Shown here piece after piece: positions 23,175-33,704 of a stretch of 64,000 nt of DNA. The position numbers and the translations under genes are program-made. The notes below the pieces were generated by a model, which saw only the letters and a program-made list of their open reading frames with translations, made no database searches and had not been told where the DNA came from. Origin of the DNA: Inia geoffrensis (Eukaryota; Chordata; Mammalia; Artiodactyla; Iniidae); the NCBI GenBank assembly GCA_036417435.1, contig CM070911.1, positions 2,790,001 through 2,854,000 on the forward strand, in the 5' to 3' direction. Each line of letters starts with the position of its first letter. Position 1 is the first letter of the stretch.

Positions 23175-23280
23175 CCAGCATCGCCTGGGAGTCTCACCTC
23201 CCACCCCAGACCTCCTGATTTACAGTCTGCATTTCAGCGAGATCTGCACGACTGTGAATTTGGGAAACGACTGCGTTATA
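23175..23280. mobile_element. MER5A-like hAT DNA-transposon fragment
   Basis: 'accagcatcgcctgggagtc', 'cccaccccagacctcctgat', 'acagtctgcatttcagcgag' and 'ttgggaaacgactg' match the common MER5-type non-autonomous hAT pattern. Confidence 0.7.
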
Positions 23281-23890
23281 CTGTAGCTTCAGCCACATTA
23301 AGACAGTTTCCTTTTGGCTGGAGGGGAAAGACAAGCAGGACACAGAGATGTTAAAAGTTCGACTTCAGGCCGAAGAAGTGGGACGCTGAGATTACTCACT
23401 GGTGTCAGTTGAGTCACCTGTCTGGAAATAGAAGGAAGCAGAGCTGAGGTAAGCAGATGAGGGGGTGTGGAGAGGGGGTGGCCACACCTGCACTTCCTCT
23501 ACTTCCAGCACGGCACCGCTTGGATCTGGAGTCCAAGAGCAGCCGTGACTCAGATGGGCAGGCCTGGGGGAGGGAAGCGGAAGCAGGCTAGCCTCTCTCC
23601 TGCTGTTCCTCTTCTAGAGTTTTGTCAATGGCTGTGGGCGGTTCCACCAATGATATCACCATCACCATGGAATCAAGCTAGTAATGTCTACCAAATAGAC
23701 ATTGTTCACCTAAGAATCATGTGTGCATATACATGAGTATGACAGCATATATGTTTCTACATGAGAAGCATGACCATTTGCATGGCTATATCATCACATG
23801 TTTGGCAACTTCCACTTAATTCATAAATATACATTTTTGGTTGATTACCTTTGGAGATAATATGATATTATAGATCAATGTCCAATGCAG
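23281..23890. other. Unique DNA
   Basis: No repeat or gene recognised. Confidence 0.4.
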
Positions 23891-23892
23891 AA

Positions 23893-24015
23893 GTGCTGAG
23901 GATGACCTGGGATCTGATTCTGATTCACTTGTTCCAGAGTGAGGCCTGAGATTCTGAATTTCATGTTGCTATGGGCGTAAATCTGAAGATCACATCTCGA
24001 ATAAGGCCCAGGAGA
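23893..24015. mobile_element. MER5A-like hAT fragment, opposite orientation to 23175
   Basis: 'tgacctgggatctgattctg', 'attcacttgttccagagtga', 'ggcctgagattctgaatttc' follow the reverse orientation of the MER5 consensus. Old and inactive. Confidence 0.65.
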
Positions 24016-24142
24016 TGTATTAAATCTAAATCTAATCTCTTCTAAATTTACTAATGTTCTAGAGGAAATATTTGTTTTCATCAGTCCTAGTTTAAATAAC
24101 ACTTTTCCTCTGGCTAATCTTCTTCATTTCTTTTCTTTGTTT

Positions 24143-24256
24143 AAAATTTAATTTTTATTTTATATTGGAGTACATTTGATTTACAATGTTGTGTTAGTTT
24201 CAGGTGTACAATGAAGTGATTCAGTTATACATATACATATATATATATTCTTTTAC
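24143..24256 (-). mobile_element. L1 3'-end fragment
   Basis: 'tattttatattggagtacat', 'ttgatttacaatgttgtgtt', 'caggtgtacaatgaagtgat', 'cagttatacatatacat': same 3'UTR type as 3095-3347, only about 110 bases long. Confidence 0.85.
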
Positions 24257-24324
24257 TGATTCTTCATTTATTTTTGGATTTGTGAAGCAAATTTTAAAAG
24301 TCTATTTTACATTTAAAAGTAAAA

Positions 24325-24440
24325 CAGGCTTGTGCTTTTGAGCTAAGTGGATTTGGGTTCAAATCTTGACTTTGTACTTCCCAGCTGTGACTTCAGGCTT
24401 GTGAAAATGCCATTTCCCCACTTTGGTCTACGTTGTTTAA
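24325..24440 (+). repeat. MIR SINE fragment
   Basis: 'gtggatttgggttcaaatct', 'tgactttgtacttcccagct', 'gtgacttcaggcttgtgaaa', 'atgccatttccccactttgg' in plus-strand MIR order. Confidence 0.6.
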
Positions 24441-26560
24441 CTGAGCCGACCTCAGTTTCCCTGTATATCTCCCTGTGTAGTAACTGCTTCCAAGGAATTG
24501 TAAAATTCCAATGGGAGAAAGAAGATGACATTCAACTAATGTCATAAAGGTACACGGGAAATCATACTGTTTTAAAATCAGCCATACAGATCTTCATAGA
24601 AGATTGTTATTGTTTGAAGAAAATAATAGGTTGCCTCGGTTTGTGAGAAAAAAATGGAAGCAAAGGAAAATAGTGTCAATAGCCAGGATTTGGGATTTGG
24701 GGTTAGCAGTGGTAAAGGAGAGGGGGGAGGTGAAAATGGCCAAATAAAAACAGCGCTATGATGCTAGACTGAGTTCATGGAGAAACCTGGTCAAGACAAA
24801 TCCATGAGAGTTAAGTATCCAATAGAATTTTAAGGATAGAGATTTCTAATATTCAATTTTAAGTTCTTTTCAGAACAAGAGCAGGTCTCCACCAAGATGC
24901 ATTTCTTCTTTGCATGATTCCAAAAAGCATAGTATTGTAACTCACGTGTGTCCTACTCTTTGCTTATATGTAAACCTCTTCTGTTTTCCTGAATATTCAA
25001 TACACCTTGCATTGGACGCCCCGACTTTGTGTTGGTGGCAGTTGGGAGAAGAGAATAATTTATCAGCTCTCATTACGGAGCAAGGCAATGTGGCTAAAAA
25101 ACAGCACACTTGGGAGAGTGAAATTATAAGGGAGACAGTATTCCAGGGGACATGGGATGGAAATTCAAGCTAATTTTGTTTGAATCTAAAAGGACTAGGT
25201 AATTCCAATTGATATCAATCACATTTTTCTTCTTTTTTTCCCCTCTGCTTTATTGTTTTGAAAACCTTAAATTACTTAAATTTGTGACTTAAATTACTCT
25301 CGTAGCATCATATTCATGATGTTCTGTCCAGTATTATAAACTTTTATACATGGTTTCATTTTTATCATATGTTTAGCTTTTGCACTAAATGTTGTATCGA
25401 TGTTGAAGGTCACTTACTAGATGAATCAACCTATACATTATCTTTTCGAAAACAGTAAAATTCAAATATCCCTACCTTGGAGGAACAATTATATTTCAAT
25501 AGTTAGAACTTTTCAGTACCTGAGGATCAAGCAACAACTTTTTGCTGTCTTAACTTTTGTTTTGGGATAAAACATTCTAAAATATTTTTATCATACTTAC
25601 CTGAATAATTATAGTCTAGATAAAAACAAGCAAAATTTGATCTGACTTTGGATTTTTCAATAAATCAACATCTATTATTTTGTCACTATTTATATCTAAA
25701 ATTATGATGAATTTTAATCTTATAGAAAACATAAAAGTGTTGATTGGTTTGGTGCTTAGGCAAAGAGGCACTTGGATGTATTTTTTAATTTTTAATTAAT
25801 TCATGATATGGAATGAAATTCCTTTTACAAATGTAGTACACTTTTTTGTTAATTGAAAGTTTTAAATAACTGTGCCATGATCCATTTTGATTTTGACATA
25901 CATGCATTCAAAACTCTTCTCAGCATTAATCATTTTCATACAGATTTGTTATTAAAATTCTTCTTCAGTGAATCTGTATTTAATCTTCCCTTTTGCAAAA
26001 TCTTGCAGTAGTCTAATATCATGTCATTTAAACCTTTTAATAATTGTTGGGCACAAGTAAAATAAAATAATTATAATTCACTGCTCTAAGAATCTATATT
26101 TTAACAATATAATTAGATAGATACACAGCTTTTCATTTTTGAAAGCAGAGTATTAGACCCACTGATGTTCCAGGAACCTCCTTCCTCTCTTCTCACAAGT
26201 GCCATTCGTATTTTCAAAACACAGTTCTTCTTTAGGCAACGTTTATTGAATGCACAATGTCATCATGGGTAACAGAACTTTTTCAGAAATTGGCAGTGTG
26301 TGACAGCCTAGTTTCAGAGACTACTGTTCAGACATGAGTGCCAATGATTAGAAACTGATTTTTTCTATTAAAAGGTATAAATTTAATTTAGAAACTTTCA
26401 AATAAATACTTGTAAAAAATAGAATTTTATTGAAATAAGTGTTTTAAATGCTATGAATACTAAGAGGCATAAATCCAACAGTACCAAAAATAGAAGATAA
26501 TTTATTAATAAAATTGGAAGATAATCAAATTGAGTAATAGAGTTATTAACAAATCTACTA
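24441..26560. other. Unique AT-rich DNA
   Basis: About 2.1 kb, strongly AT-rich after 25200, without recognisable repeats or credible coding frames. Confidence 0.45.
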
Positions 26561-26562
26561 GC

Positions 26563-26622
26563 TGCTGATATTTGTTTAATGCCTACTATGTGCAGGAACT
26601 ATCCCGAGATAATTTCACATGT

Positions 26623-26660
<38 letters not shown>

Positions 26661-26825
26661 ATACATTCACTTAAGCCCTTTAGCAATGCTATGATATGTA
26701 CACACTGTAGTTATCCCCATTGTACAGATGTGGAAACTAAGAATAATTTTATGTAACTTGGCTAATATACTTATCTGGTAAGTGGTAGTAGGCTTAAATC
26801 CAGGCATCTGACTACACTGAACCAC
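26563..26825 (-). repeat. MIR SINE interrupted by a CA microsatellite
   Basis: Minus-strand MIR halves: 'tgcctactatgtgcaggaac' before, and 'ttatccccattgtacagatg', 'tggtaagtggtagtaggctt', 'aaatccaggcatctgactac' after a (CA)n tract. The CA tract lies where MIR normally has the 'acatgtatta' stretch and probably expanded from it. Confidence 0.75.
26624..26659. repeat. (CA)n microsatellite
   Basis: About 17 CA units preceded by 'gtgcg'; lies inside the MIR at 26563-26825. Confidence 0.95.
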
Positions 26826-26854
26826 TGCATTAAACTTTTTATGTAAGAGATGAT

Positions 26855-26968
26855 TTGCATTGTATCACTTAATCAACCCAATGACTGCTGAGATTACTAT
26901 GATTTCATTCAGTTTCCAGATACAGTAAGTCAAGTTGTAAGAGGTTAAGTAATCAGCTTAACCTTTAG
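26855..26968 (-). repeat. Second MIR fragment
   Basis: 'caacccaatgactgctgaga', 'tcagtttccagatacagtaa', 'gtcaagttgtaagaggttaa' and 'gtaatcagctta' follow the MIR minus-strand order and lie just downstream of another MIR. Confidence 0.5.
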
Positions 26969-27991
26969 TTAATAAAGAGTGTCCTTAGAATTCATTCTTA
27001 AGAGTATTTGTCAATACATCCTACTCTTGTTTTATTTCCACATTTTGCCTTTAACTGATACCTGAGTCTTTATATCTCTACATTTTAGGACTAAATGTGT
27101 GAATATACAGGGGTAATGAAGAATATGAGTTGTTCTTCTAAAGTACCATAGAAATAAAACTTAATCCATTAAAAAGAGGGGACTTATTGACCTCAACTAT
27201 TTGAATCAGTCCAAGGATTAACAAATAAATCAAGGCGTGTGCTTTAAAAACTTTAGGGGAAATCATGGAGAGAAATGTTTTCAAGATGACTCTGGAAATC
27301 TTTTCTTTCCACTTGCTTTTCTTCTCACTCAGTTTAATTGCTTACATCTCCAAGGCATAGATAATATTATCAGCATTTTCCAATTTGATATACATCATGT
27401 ATTTACAGGTGAAAATATGGACCACGTTAGATAATTATGTGTTAAGAGACACCCCTCACAAATGTGAAAACACACAGTATCTGAGAGAATCATTTTGGAT
27501 TTGAAATTTGTGGTTTCTGACCCTTCTTTAAAGCCCTGCAGTCTGGGATATGCATCTTCTCAGCCATTTTCAGCTTGATATATTTCAAAGCTAAAACCCT
27601 GAAGTAAGTTCAGCAATCTATTGCTGAAGAATTGAAGTGCTGAATTGAAGTGAAGAATTGAAGAGCAGGATGCCTGGGAAAGTCGTAGATCACCTTGAAG
27701 GAGACTAAGCCATTTACCAAGAAATTGTTTTAGAAAAACTTCAAATAGTTTCTGCTGGTAGAATATGGTAGGTCTTCCATTTATTTTCATTCAAGGCAGA
27801 TGTGTCTATTTCAAAGCACACCTACTCCAGAAAGATTCCAAAGCAACTGGATTTGGGCTTTGAAAAAAATTCAATCTAATCCAGCAATGTCCATTGTTGC
27901 TTGAACGCCAGTGTGGTATGTACGTGTTTGTGTGTATATGCCTGGGTGTGTGTATAATTTAAAATATTATTTTATATATTATATGTAGAGA
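26969..27991. other. Unique DNA with a small tandem repeat
   Basis: No known element. At 27627-27667 'gaattgaagt' repeats imperfectly about three times. GT-rich at 27915-27955. Confidence 0.45.
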
Positions 27992-27997
27992 GATAGA

Positions 27998-28001
<4 letters not shown>

Positions 28002-28032
<31 letters not shown>

Positions 28033-28218
28033 ACGGGCCTCTCACTGTTGTGGCCTCTCCCGTTGCGGAGCACAGGCTCCGCATGCGCAGGCTCAGCAGC
28101 CACGGCTCACGGGCCCAGCCACTCCGCGGCATGTGGGATCTTCCCAGGCCGGGGCACGAACCCGCGTCCCCTGCATCGGCAGGCGGACTCTCAACGACTG
28201 CGCCACCAGGGAAGCCCC
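28002..28218 (-). mobile_element. CHR-type SINE, short form, young copy
   Basis: Minus strand: uninterrupted T tract at 28002-28030, then 'gcacgggcctctcactgttg', ending 'cgccaccagggaagccc'. Target duplication 'gatagatatattttt' at about 27992-28006 and 28219-28233. Most CpGs expected in the consensus are still present, and the A tail is long and pure, all signs of recent insertion. Confidence 0.95.
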
Positions 28219-28234
28219 GATAGATATATTTTTT

Positions 28235-28737
28235 AAATCAAAACTAACATGATGCTAACCTAACTTTTTCCTGAGTCACGTTTTGGATGCACATTCATTT
28301 TTAAGAAATATGACAAATGTGTGCACATGAGCATGAGAGTGGAGAGTAACCAATACCAACTTAGAGCTGAAATGGAAGCAGTGTCCTCAGTCAGCTGGTT
28401 TCAGAATGATTTCATATGAATGACACTTTGACCTACAACTTCTGGAATATTTCCCTGAGTAGTATAGAGGGAAGGAATTATATTTCCCAATAGAGAAGTG
28501 ACTGATAAATGACATCTTAAATCTATATTTCCCAATATCTCCACAGAATGGGTTGAAAGTCTTGATCCTAAAGTTGGCTAGAGAAGCAAAAGATGAACGA
28601 AAACAACCTAGAAAAAAAGAAAGTTTCTTAAAAACAATTTCTAATTGATCATATGAGAAATCACTTAAGGGAATATCAGAGATGCTACAAGTATGGAAAA
28701 TCCTTAACCAATCCTTCTTTCCCACTCCCCACATCTA
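28235..28737. other. Unique DNA
   Basis: No repeat or gene recognised. Confidence 0.4.
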
Positions 28738-29335
28738 ACTGGCCAACAATCACACAACCTCAGAAATCTCAAATACTTCCTTATTTCCCTACCTCATCCC
28801 TGTTTCTAATCATGCTGTCCTCAAATCACAGTGTCTTCAACTTGTGTCTAATCTTGGCCTCCACCCTGCAGCCAGAACGACATGGGTAAAAGACAAACCT
28901 GAACAAACTCTCATTCACGTGTGTGAGCTGTGCCCTCAGGATGAAGGTCTTTCCTTAAACCTGCCATAGTCTAGTTCCTCACTCTTATGCTGGGTTTTTG
29001 AACACTTCAACCTGCCCCCAGCACGGCTACTCTATTTCCCCGGGAAGCAATTCATTCAATACATCACATTCCCTCTGCGTCCTTACCCATTTGTTCTTCC
29101 TTCTTGGCACTTCTGTCCTCTCTTCCTCAGATTAGTAAAGTTTCTCAAGTCCCAGGTCAAATTTCACCCCACTAGGAGGAAGCTCTCTCTGTTTTTCTAA
29201 AATATATGCTTCCACACCAATTTTCCCATTTATGATTGTTTTCTCTTTGTACATGCTGCTGCTTGACATATAGAACTCAGTGAATGAGTAAATCAATTCT
29301 TTGCATTGAATAAATATTTTAAAACATTTGAAATA
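28738..29335 (+). mobile_element. L2 LINE 3' region
   Basis: 'ctgcagccagaacgacatgg', 'gccctcaggatgaaggtctt', 'cttcctcagattagtaaagt', 'caagtcccaggtcaaatttc', 'aggaggaagctctctctg', and a final 'attgaataaatattttaaaa' follow the known order of L2 3' sequence. Ancient, inactive. Confidence 0.65.
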
Positions 29336-29429
29336 TGAAAATGATGAGTAAGTGAACCAATGAATAATTATGAACCTACAGATTTTAGCAATTTTAATAT
29401 TTGTGATTTAAAAAAATATCCTGAAATAA

Positions 29430-30420
29430 CACTAGATTACAGCAAAGGTGAAAACACAGCGTAGAGAGTTCCTGTGTACCTTTCATCCAAATTCCTCCAT
29501 GTTAATATATAATTAAGAAGTTAAAGAAAAAAGTAGCATTGGCACAATGATATTAATTGATGTACAGGTTTTATTCAAATTTCTCCAGTTGTTTTCATGA
29601 GTATCCCTTTTCAGTTCCAAGATTCAACCCATGGTCTCACATTGTCTGCACTTATCACTCCCTTGTCTTCAATGACCTTCACAATTTGAAGAATACTAGA
29701 CAGGTGTTTCATACAAGGTACCCCAACTTGGGTGTTCCTGATGTTTTCTCATGATTAGACTGAACTAATGGATTTTTGAGGTTACCACAGATTACACAGA
29801 TCACAGAGATGATATGCCTCCTTATTGTACCATAACAGTAGTATTCAGTGTCAAAATGACTTATTTCTGGTGACCTTCATCACTTTGTTAAGTAGTTTCT
29901 GTCAGATGTCTCCACTGTAAATTTGCTGTTTTTCCTTTTCATGCTGTATGTGTGAGAAGCCTGTTACCATGCTCACACCCAATGGAGGGGAATTAGGCTC
30001 CACCTCCCAGAGGAAGAATTATCAAAACATTTGTAGACACATGTTAAAACCACTGCAGCAATTAATACATATTTTGTGGGAGAGACTCTGAGGCTATGAA
30101 AATTTTCTATTTCTCCTTAAAGTTTTGTCCCCTAATTATAACATTCATCAATGACTCTGTTGCCTGCAGTATTTATGGCTGTGGTGTTCTAATGGCGATT
30201 TTCTATTTCTCTCATTCTTTCTATATATATTAATTGGAAGTCTTTTCTAAAAATAGTTGTCCTTACTCGCCCACTCATTTGATTATTTATTCAAGCATGC
30301 ATTAATGCTGTTTGGACTCTTGGATATTTATTTTATTCTCTGGGTTATAATCATAAATGATATCGTAACTTATTTTTTTGTTTCAATTGTCCTAATCTAG
30401 CACCATAAGTTTCTAAACTT
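29430..30420 (-). mobile_element. Old L1M-type LINE fragment
   Basis: Landmarks 'gtagagagttcctgtgtacc', 'tttctccagttgttttcatg', 'atgttttctcatgattagac', 'gtttctgtcagatgtctcca', 'ctgtaaatttgctgtttttc', 'ggctccacctcccagagg', 'gactcttggatatttatttt' and 'ctgggttataatc' belong to a common ancient mammalian L1M 3'-region sequence. The T-rich strand suggests minus orientation. Confidence 0.6.
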
Positions 30421-30699
30421 CCTCTCTTGACAGCCTAGCTGTCATCACCTACAAAGTACATAGTTACTTGTTTAGGGTAAGTGTAAAGTAGTTTAAAAGT
30501 TGCTGGTATGCACCTCTATGAAGGGCAGTTTAACCAACAAGAGAGCAGTGTTTATGTAGATTTATTTTTGTCTCCACCCTTATAGTATCTAGAAAAATTG
30601 CCACAGTTATGTTGGCCAGCTTCTTTATGCCCAACCCCTTCTGTGCAATTCTGTCAGGCATTAGCAATAATATCAGATTTATTTATAACAGACTGAACT

Positions 30700-31290
30700 C
30701 TTCTCTGAATTCCCCCTAAATCTCAGTTTAATTTCTTTTATTTGCGTAAAGTAAAATTCAGTTTTTGTGTCGTGCAGTTCTAGGTGTTTTGACAAATGCA
30801 TGAGCTCATGAACCCACCATCCCAGTCCCACACAGGGCATTCCATCACCCAGAACTTCCTTCGTGTTTTCTACTTGCTCCCAGCAGCCCTCTTCTCCACC
30901 AAACCAAAGCAATCGCCATCCATCTTCCCTCCGTATAGTTTTGTTTTTCCCAGGAAAGCACATAAATGTCTGTATTCTTGCACTCAGCAAACCTCATTTG
31001 AGATTCATCTACATTACTGCATGAATTCATAGCTCATTCCTTTTTATCTCTGAATATTCCATTATATTCATTTTTTTGTGAACCCATTGATAGACTCTTG
31101 ATTTCTTCCAACTTTTGATAATTATGAATAAAGCAGCAATAAACATTGTGTGTAAGCTTTTATGTTAACGAAAAAAAATTTTTATTAAGATTTTATTTTT
31201 TTAGAGAAGTTTTAGGATCACAGCAAAATTGAGAGGAAGGTACAGAGAGTTCCCAAATACCCCCTGCTGGGACAGGTGTGTATTCATGTT
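30700..31290 (-). mobile_element. Old L1M-type LINE fragment
   Basis: 'cgtaaagtaaaattcagttt', 'tctgaatattccattatatt', 'tgataattatgaataaagca' and 'gcaataaacattgtgtg' are reverse-complement L1M ORF2-end/3'UTR. 'gttttaggatcacagcaaaa' and 'ttgagaggaaggtacagaga' continue into related L1M 3' sequence. Confidence 0.7.
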
Positions 31291-32448
31291 TAATTAAAGG
31301 TATAGATTTTCCCTCTTATTTCTTTCTTCCAGCTGTAATGACTTTCCACAATTCTCTAAGTTGGCAGTTTTTATTCCCCTTTTACTGAAGATTAAGGTTT
31401 TTATTTCTTAGGGGAGATAAGGAAGATGGGTCTGGGAAGAATTTTGGCTTTGATTGCTGTTACCCTTCCCTAGTTGGCAACATGGAAACTTTCTTAAATT
31501 GTCCCAACTTTCTGCATGAGTGCCTGCTTGGATTCATGCAGGAAAAGCCTGTAAATGGGATATAAGACCCTGATGACTGGTGCTCGTGGACGTCATCCTC
31601 TCACAGTAGCCCACATTCTGCCTCTAAGAATTGACTAAACACTTAGCTGAATTTTATGACTGGCTTGTGTGCTGTCTGGCAGTGTCTGCCCTCGGTTTAT
31701 AATCACCGGGACTGTTTCTCCCTGTGGTCACTCTCTCTCCCCATATTTTGGGTTAGTTGTTTTTCCTGTGACATTTGTTCTCTGACAAATTCAAGAGAAG
31801 TTATCAATTTGCATTTTTCAGCTTTTTTTCATGTTGTATAGGGTGACACAATTTCCAGTTCTCTATATTTCTGAGCTGAAAGAGGAAGTTCATCAACAAT
31901 TTTAAAAAATTTAATTGTATTATTTTACAAAATAATTTACCTAGAATCCACTTACAAAACTATTTCAGAGATTCCCTATAGGGAACTAAATATCAGGATA
32001 ATCATCTGTCAATATACAGGAAGCAGTACTTCAAGCATTTATCATATCACCAAAATCTAGAATAATACATTCTTAAATATTAGGTCTGAAAGATCCTTAG
32101 AGAATCTTTGTTCAAATGTTTCTCTCAACCTGTCTTGGCTTATAGGTTCCACTGAGATTTCAGCTCATCTAATGTACTCAATACAACCAGTTTTAAAAGT
32201 GGTATAAATGTATGTACGTTGCCCTAACCTAAGCAATCATGGTATTCTTTGCAGACGATACATAAACTATGACAAGATCTTTAAAATGCAGCAGTACAAA
32301 ACAGCTCCCCCTCCAAAAAAACCTCCTATAGTTCTAACAGGTTTGCTTGTGTCTATGTGTAACCACTGGGGTCACTTTCTAGGGCAGAATCAGCCTCTCT
32401 AAAGACACCCCACTACTGAGACTGGTTGTCCTGGGCAGTTAGTTTCCC
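31291..32448. other. Unique DNA
   Basis: No repeat or gene recognised. Confidence 0.4.
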
Positions 32449-32570
32449 AGCGGCCATGGCTCACAGGCCCAGCCGCTCTGCAGCATGTGGGATCTTCCCG
32501 GACCGGGGCACGAACCCGTGTCCCCTGCATCGGCAGGCGGACTCTCAACCACTGTGCCACCAGGGAAGCC
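32449..32570 (-). mobile_element. CHR-type SINE lacking its 3' half
   Basis: Minus strand: begins abruptly at 'cagcggccatggctcacagg' and runs to the head 'gccaccagggaagcccta'. The tRNA-like part with both Pol III boxes is present, but the 3' half and A tail are missing and no target duplication was found. Confidence 0.9.
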
Positions 32571-33470
32571 CTATTGCCTGATTTTGTTTTTCCCTGAATG
32601 TAGGTCAAACTTTAGTGTTTCTTTGCAAGTCTCAGTTTTTTATTTGAAACTGAACATTTCTGGTAAAAGTTTAGCAACTGTGGATTCTGATGTTCTACCC
32701 CTGGAGAGTTTTTGTTGTTGAATTGTTGAATTGACTTTTTGTTTGTGTAGTACCTTGCCTGGGGTAAATCAATGGGATCTGTTTCCCTATGGTGTGTGGC
32801 TGCTGCTGTTTCTGCTCAGTTTAAAATTATATATATTTTAAATTACTTTAGGCGGGCTTCCTCAGGTCACCTTGTGTCTGAGTAGTGTTTTGGTCAGCCA
32901 GTCATTAATCCGATACCCCTATGGCTGTCTCATTTCTTAGATCTCCCTATTAAGTTTCCAGCTAGTCTGTCAATCTGTTTTTTGCCCGAACCAACCCACA
33001 ACTTTGGGAGTCACTTTTCTTCTCTGTTGAATGACCACCAGTACTGCTGTTATCACAGAAGATGCTGTGAGCATTGTTGTCTTACCTTCCATACTCAGTC
33101 AAGTCAGGCTCCTTGGGCCCTAAAGCTGCTGGTAATCCCAACTTGTCCCAACTGGTAGAACTATCTCACCAACCCTTCTGTGTGGGGACTGAGGGAAGCC
33201 CCAGGGAGGAACAGACTTCTGCTCTTCTCCCACAAAATCCAGCTGCTTTTCATTAATTACCACTTCTTTGTTCAATGTTTGCTTTTGTCAATGTTCAGAG
33301 TCCTGATAGGGTGATTTTGGGCAACATCAGTTCTTTATACACCAGCTGTTTGTCCAGGTACAATGTCTCTGGATGACAGGAGGTAACTGAGACAGTAGGA
33401 CCGTACCATCTAATAAGTCCACTTTGGGGATTCATTAAAATTTATAAGATCACCTTCTGATACAATTTTT
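32571..33470. other. Mostly unique DNA, possible old L1M trace
   Basis: 'gcaactgtggattctgatgt', 'ttgttgttgaattgttgaat' and 'tgctgctgtttctgctcagt' at 32640-32825 recall an ancient L1M 3' sequence, but the match from memory is weak. Nothing recognised in 32900-33470. Confidence 0.35.
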
Positions 33471-33480
33471 TAGGAATTAC

Positions 33481-33690
33481 ATTTTTTTTTTTTTTTTTGC
33501 TGTACATGGGCCTCTCACTGCTGCTGCCCCTCCCACCACAGAGCACAGGCTCCTGATGCGCAGGCCCAGTGGCCATGGCCCACGGGCCTAGCCACTCTGC
33601 GGCACGTGGGACCCTCCAGGACCGGGGCATGAACCCACACCCCCTGCATTGGCAGGCGGACCCCCAACCACCGCTCCACCAGGGAAGCCC
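33481..33690 (-). mobile_element. CHR-type SINE, short form, diverged
   Basis: T tract at 33482-33499, 'catgggcctctcactgctgc', head '...ccaccagggaagccc'. Target duplication 'aggaattac' at 33472-33480 and 33691-33699. More substitutions than the copy at 28002, so older. Confidence 0.93.
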
Positions 33691-33704
33691 AGGAATTACT
33701 TTTT

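Noticed and set aside
27627..27667. Imperfect 'gaattgaagt' tandem repeat as a possible minisatellite
   Set aside because: Only about three degenerate units over 40 bases; noted in the surrounding entry but not given its own feature.
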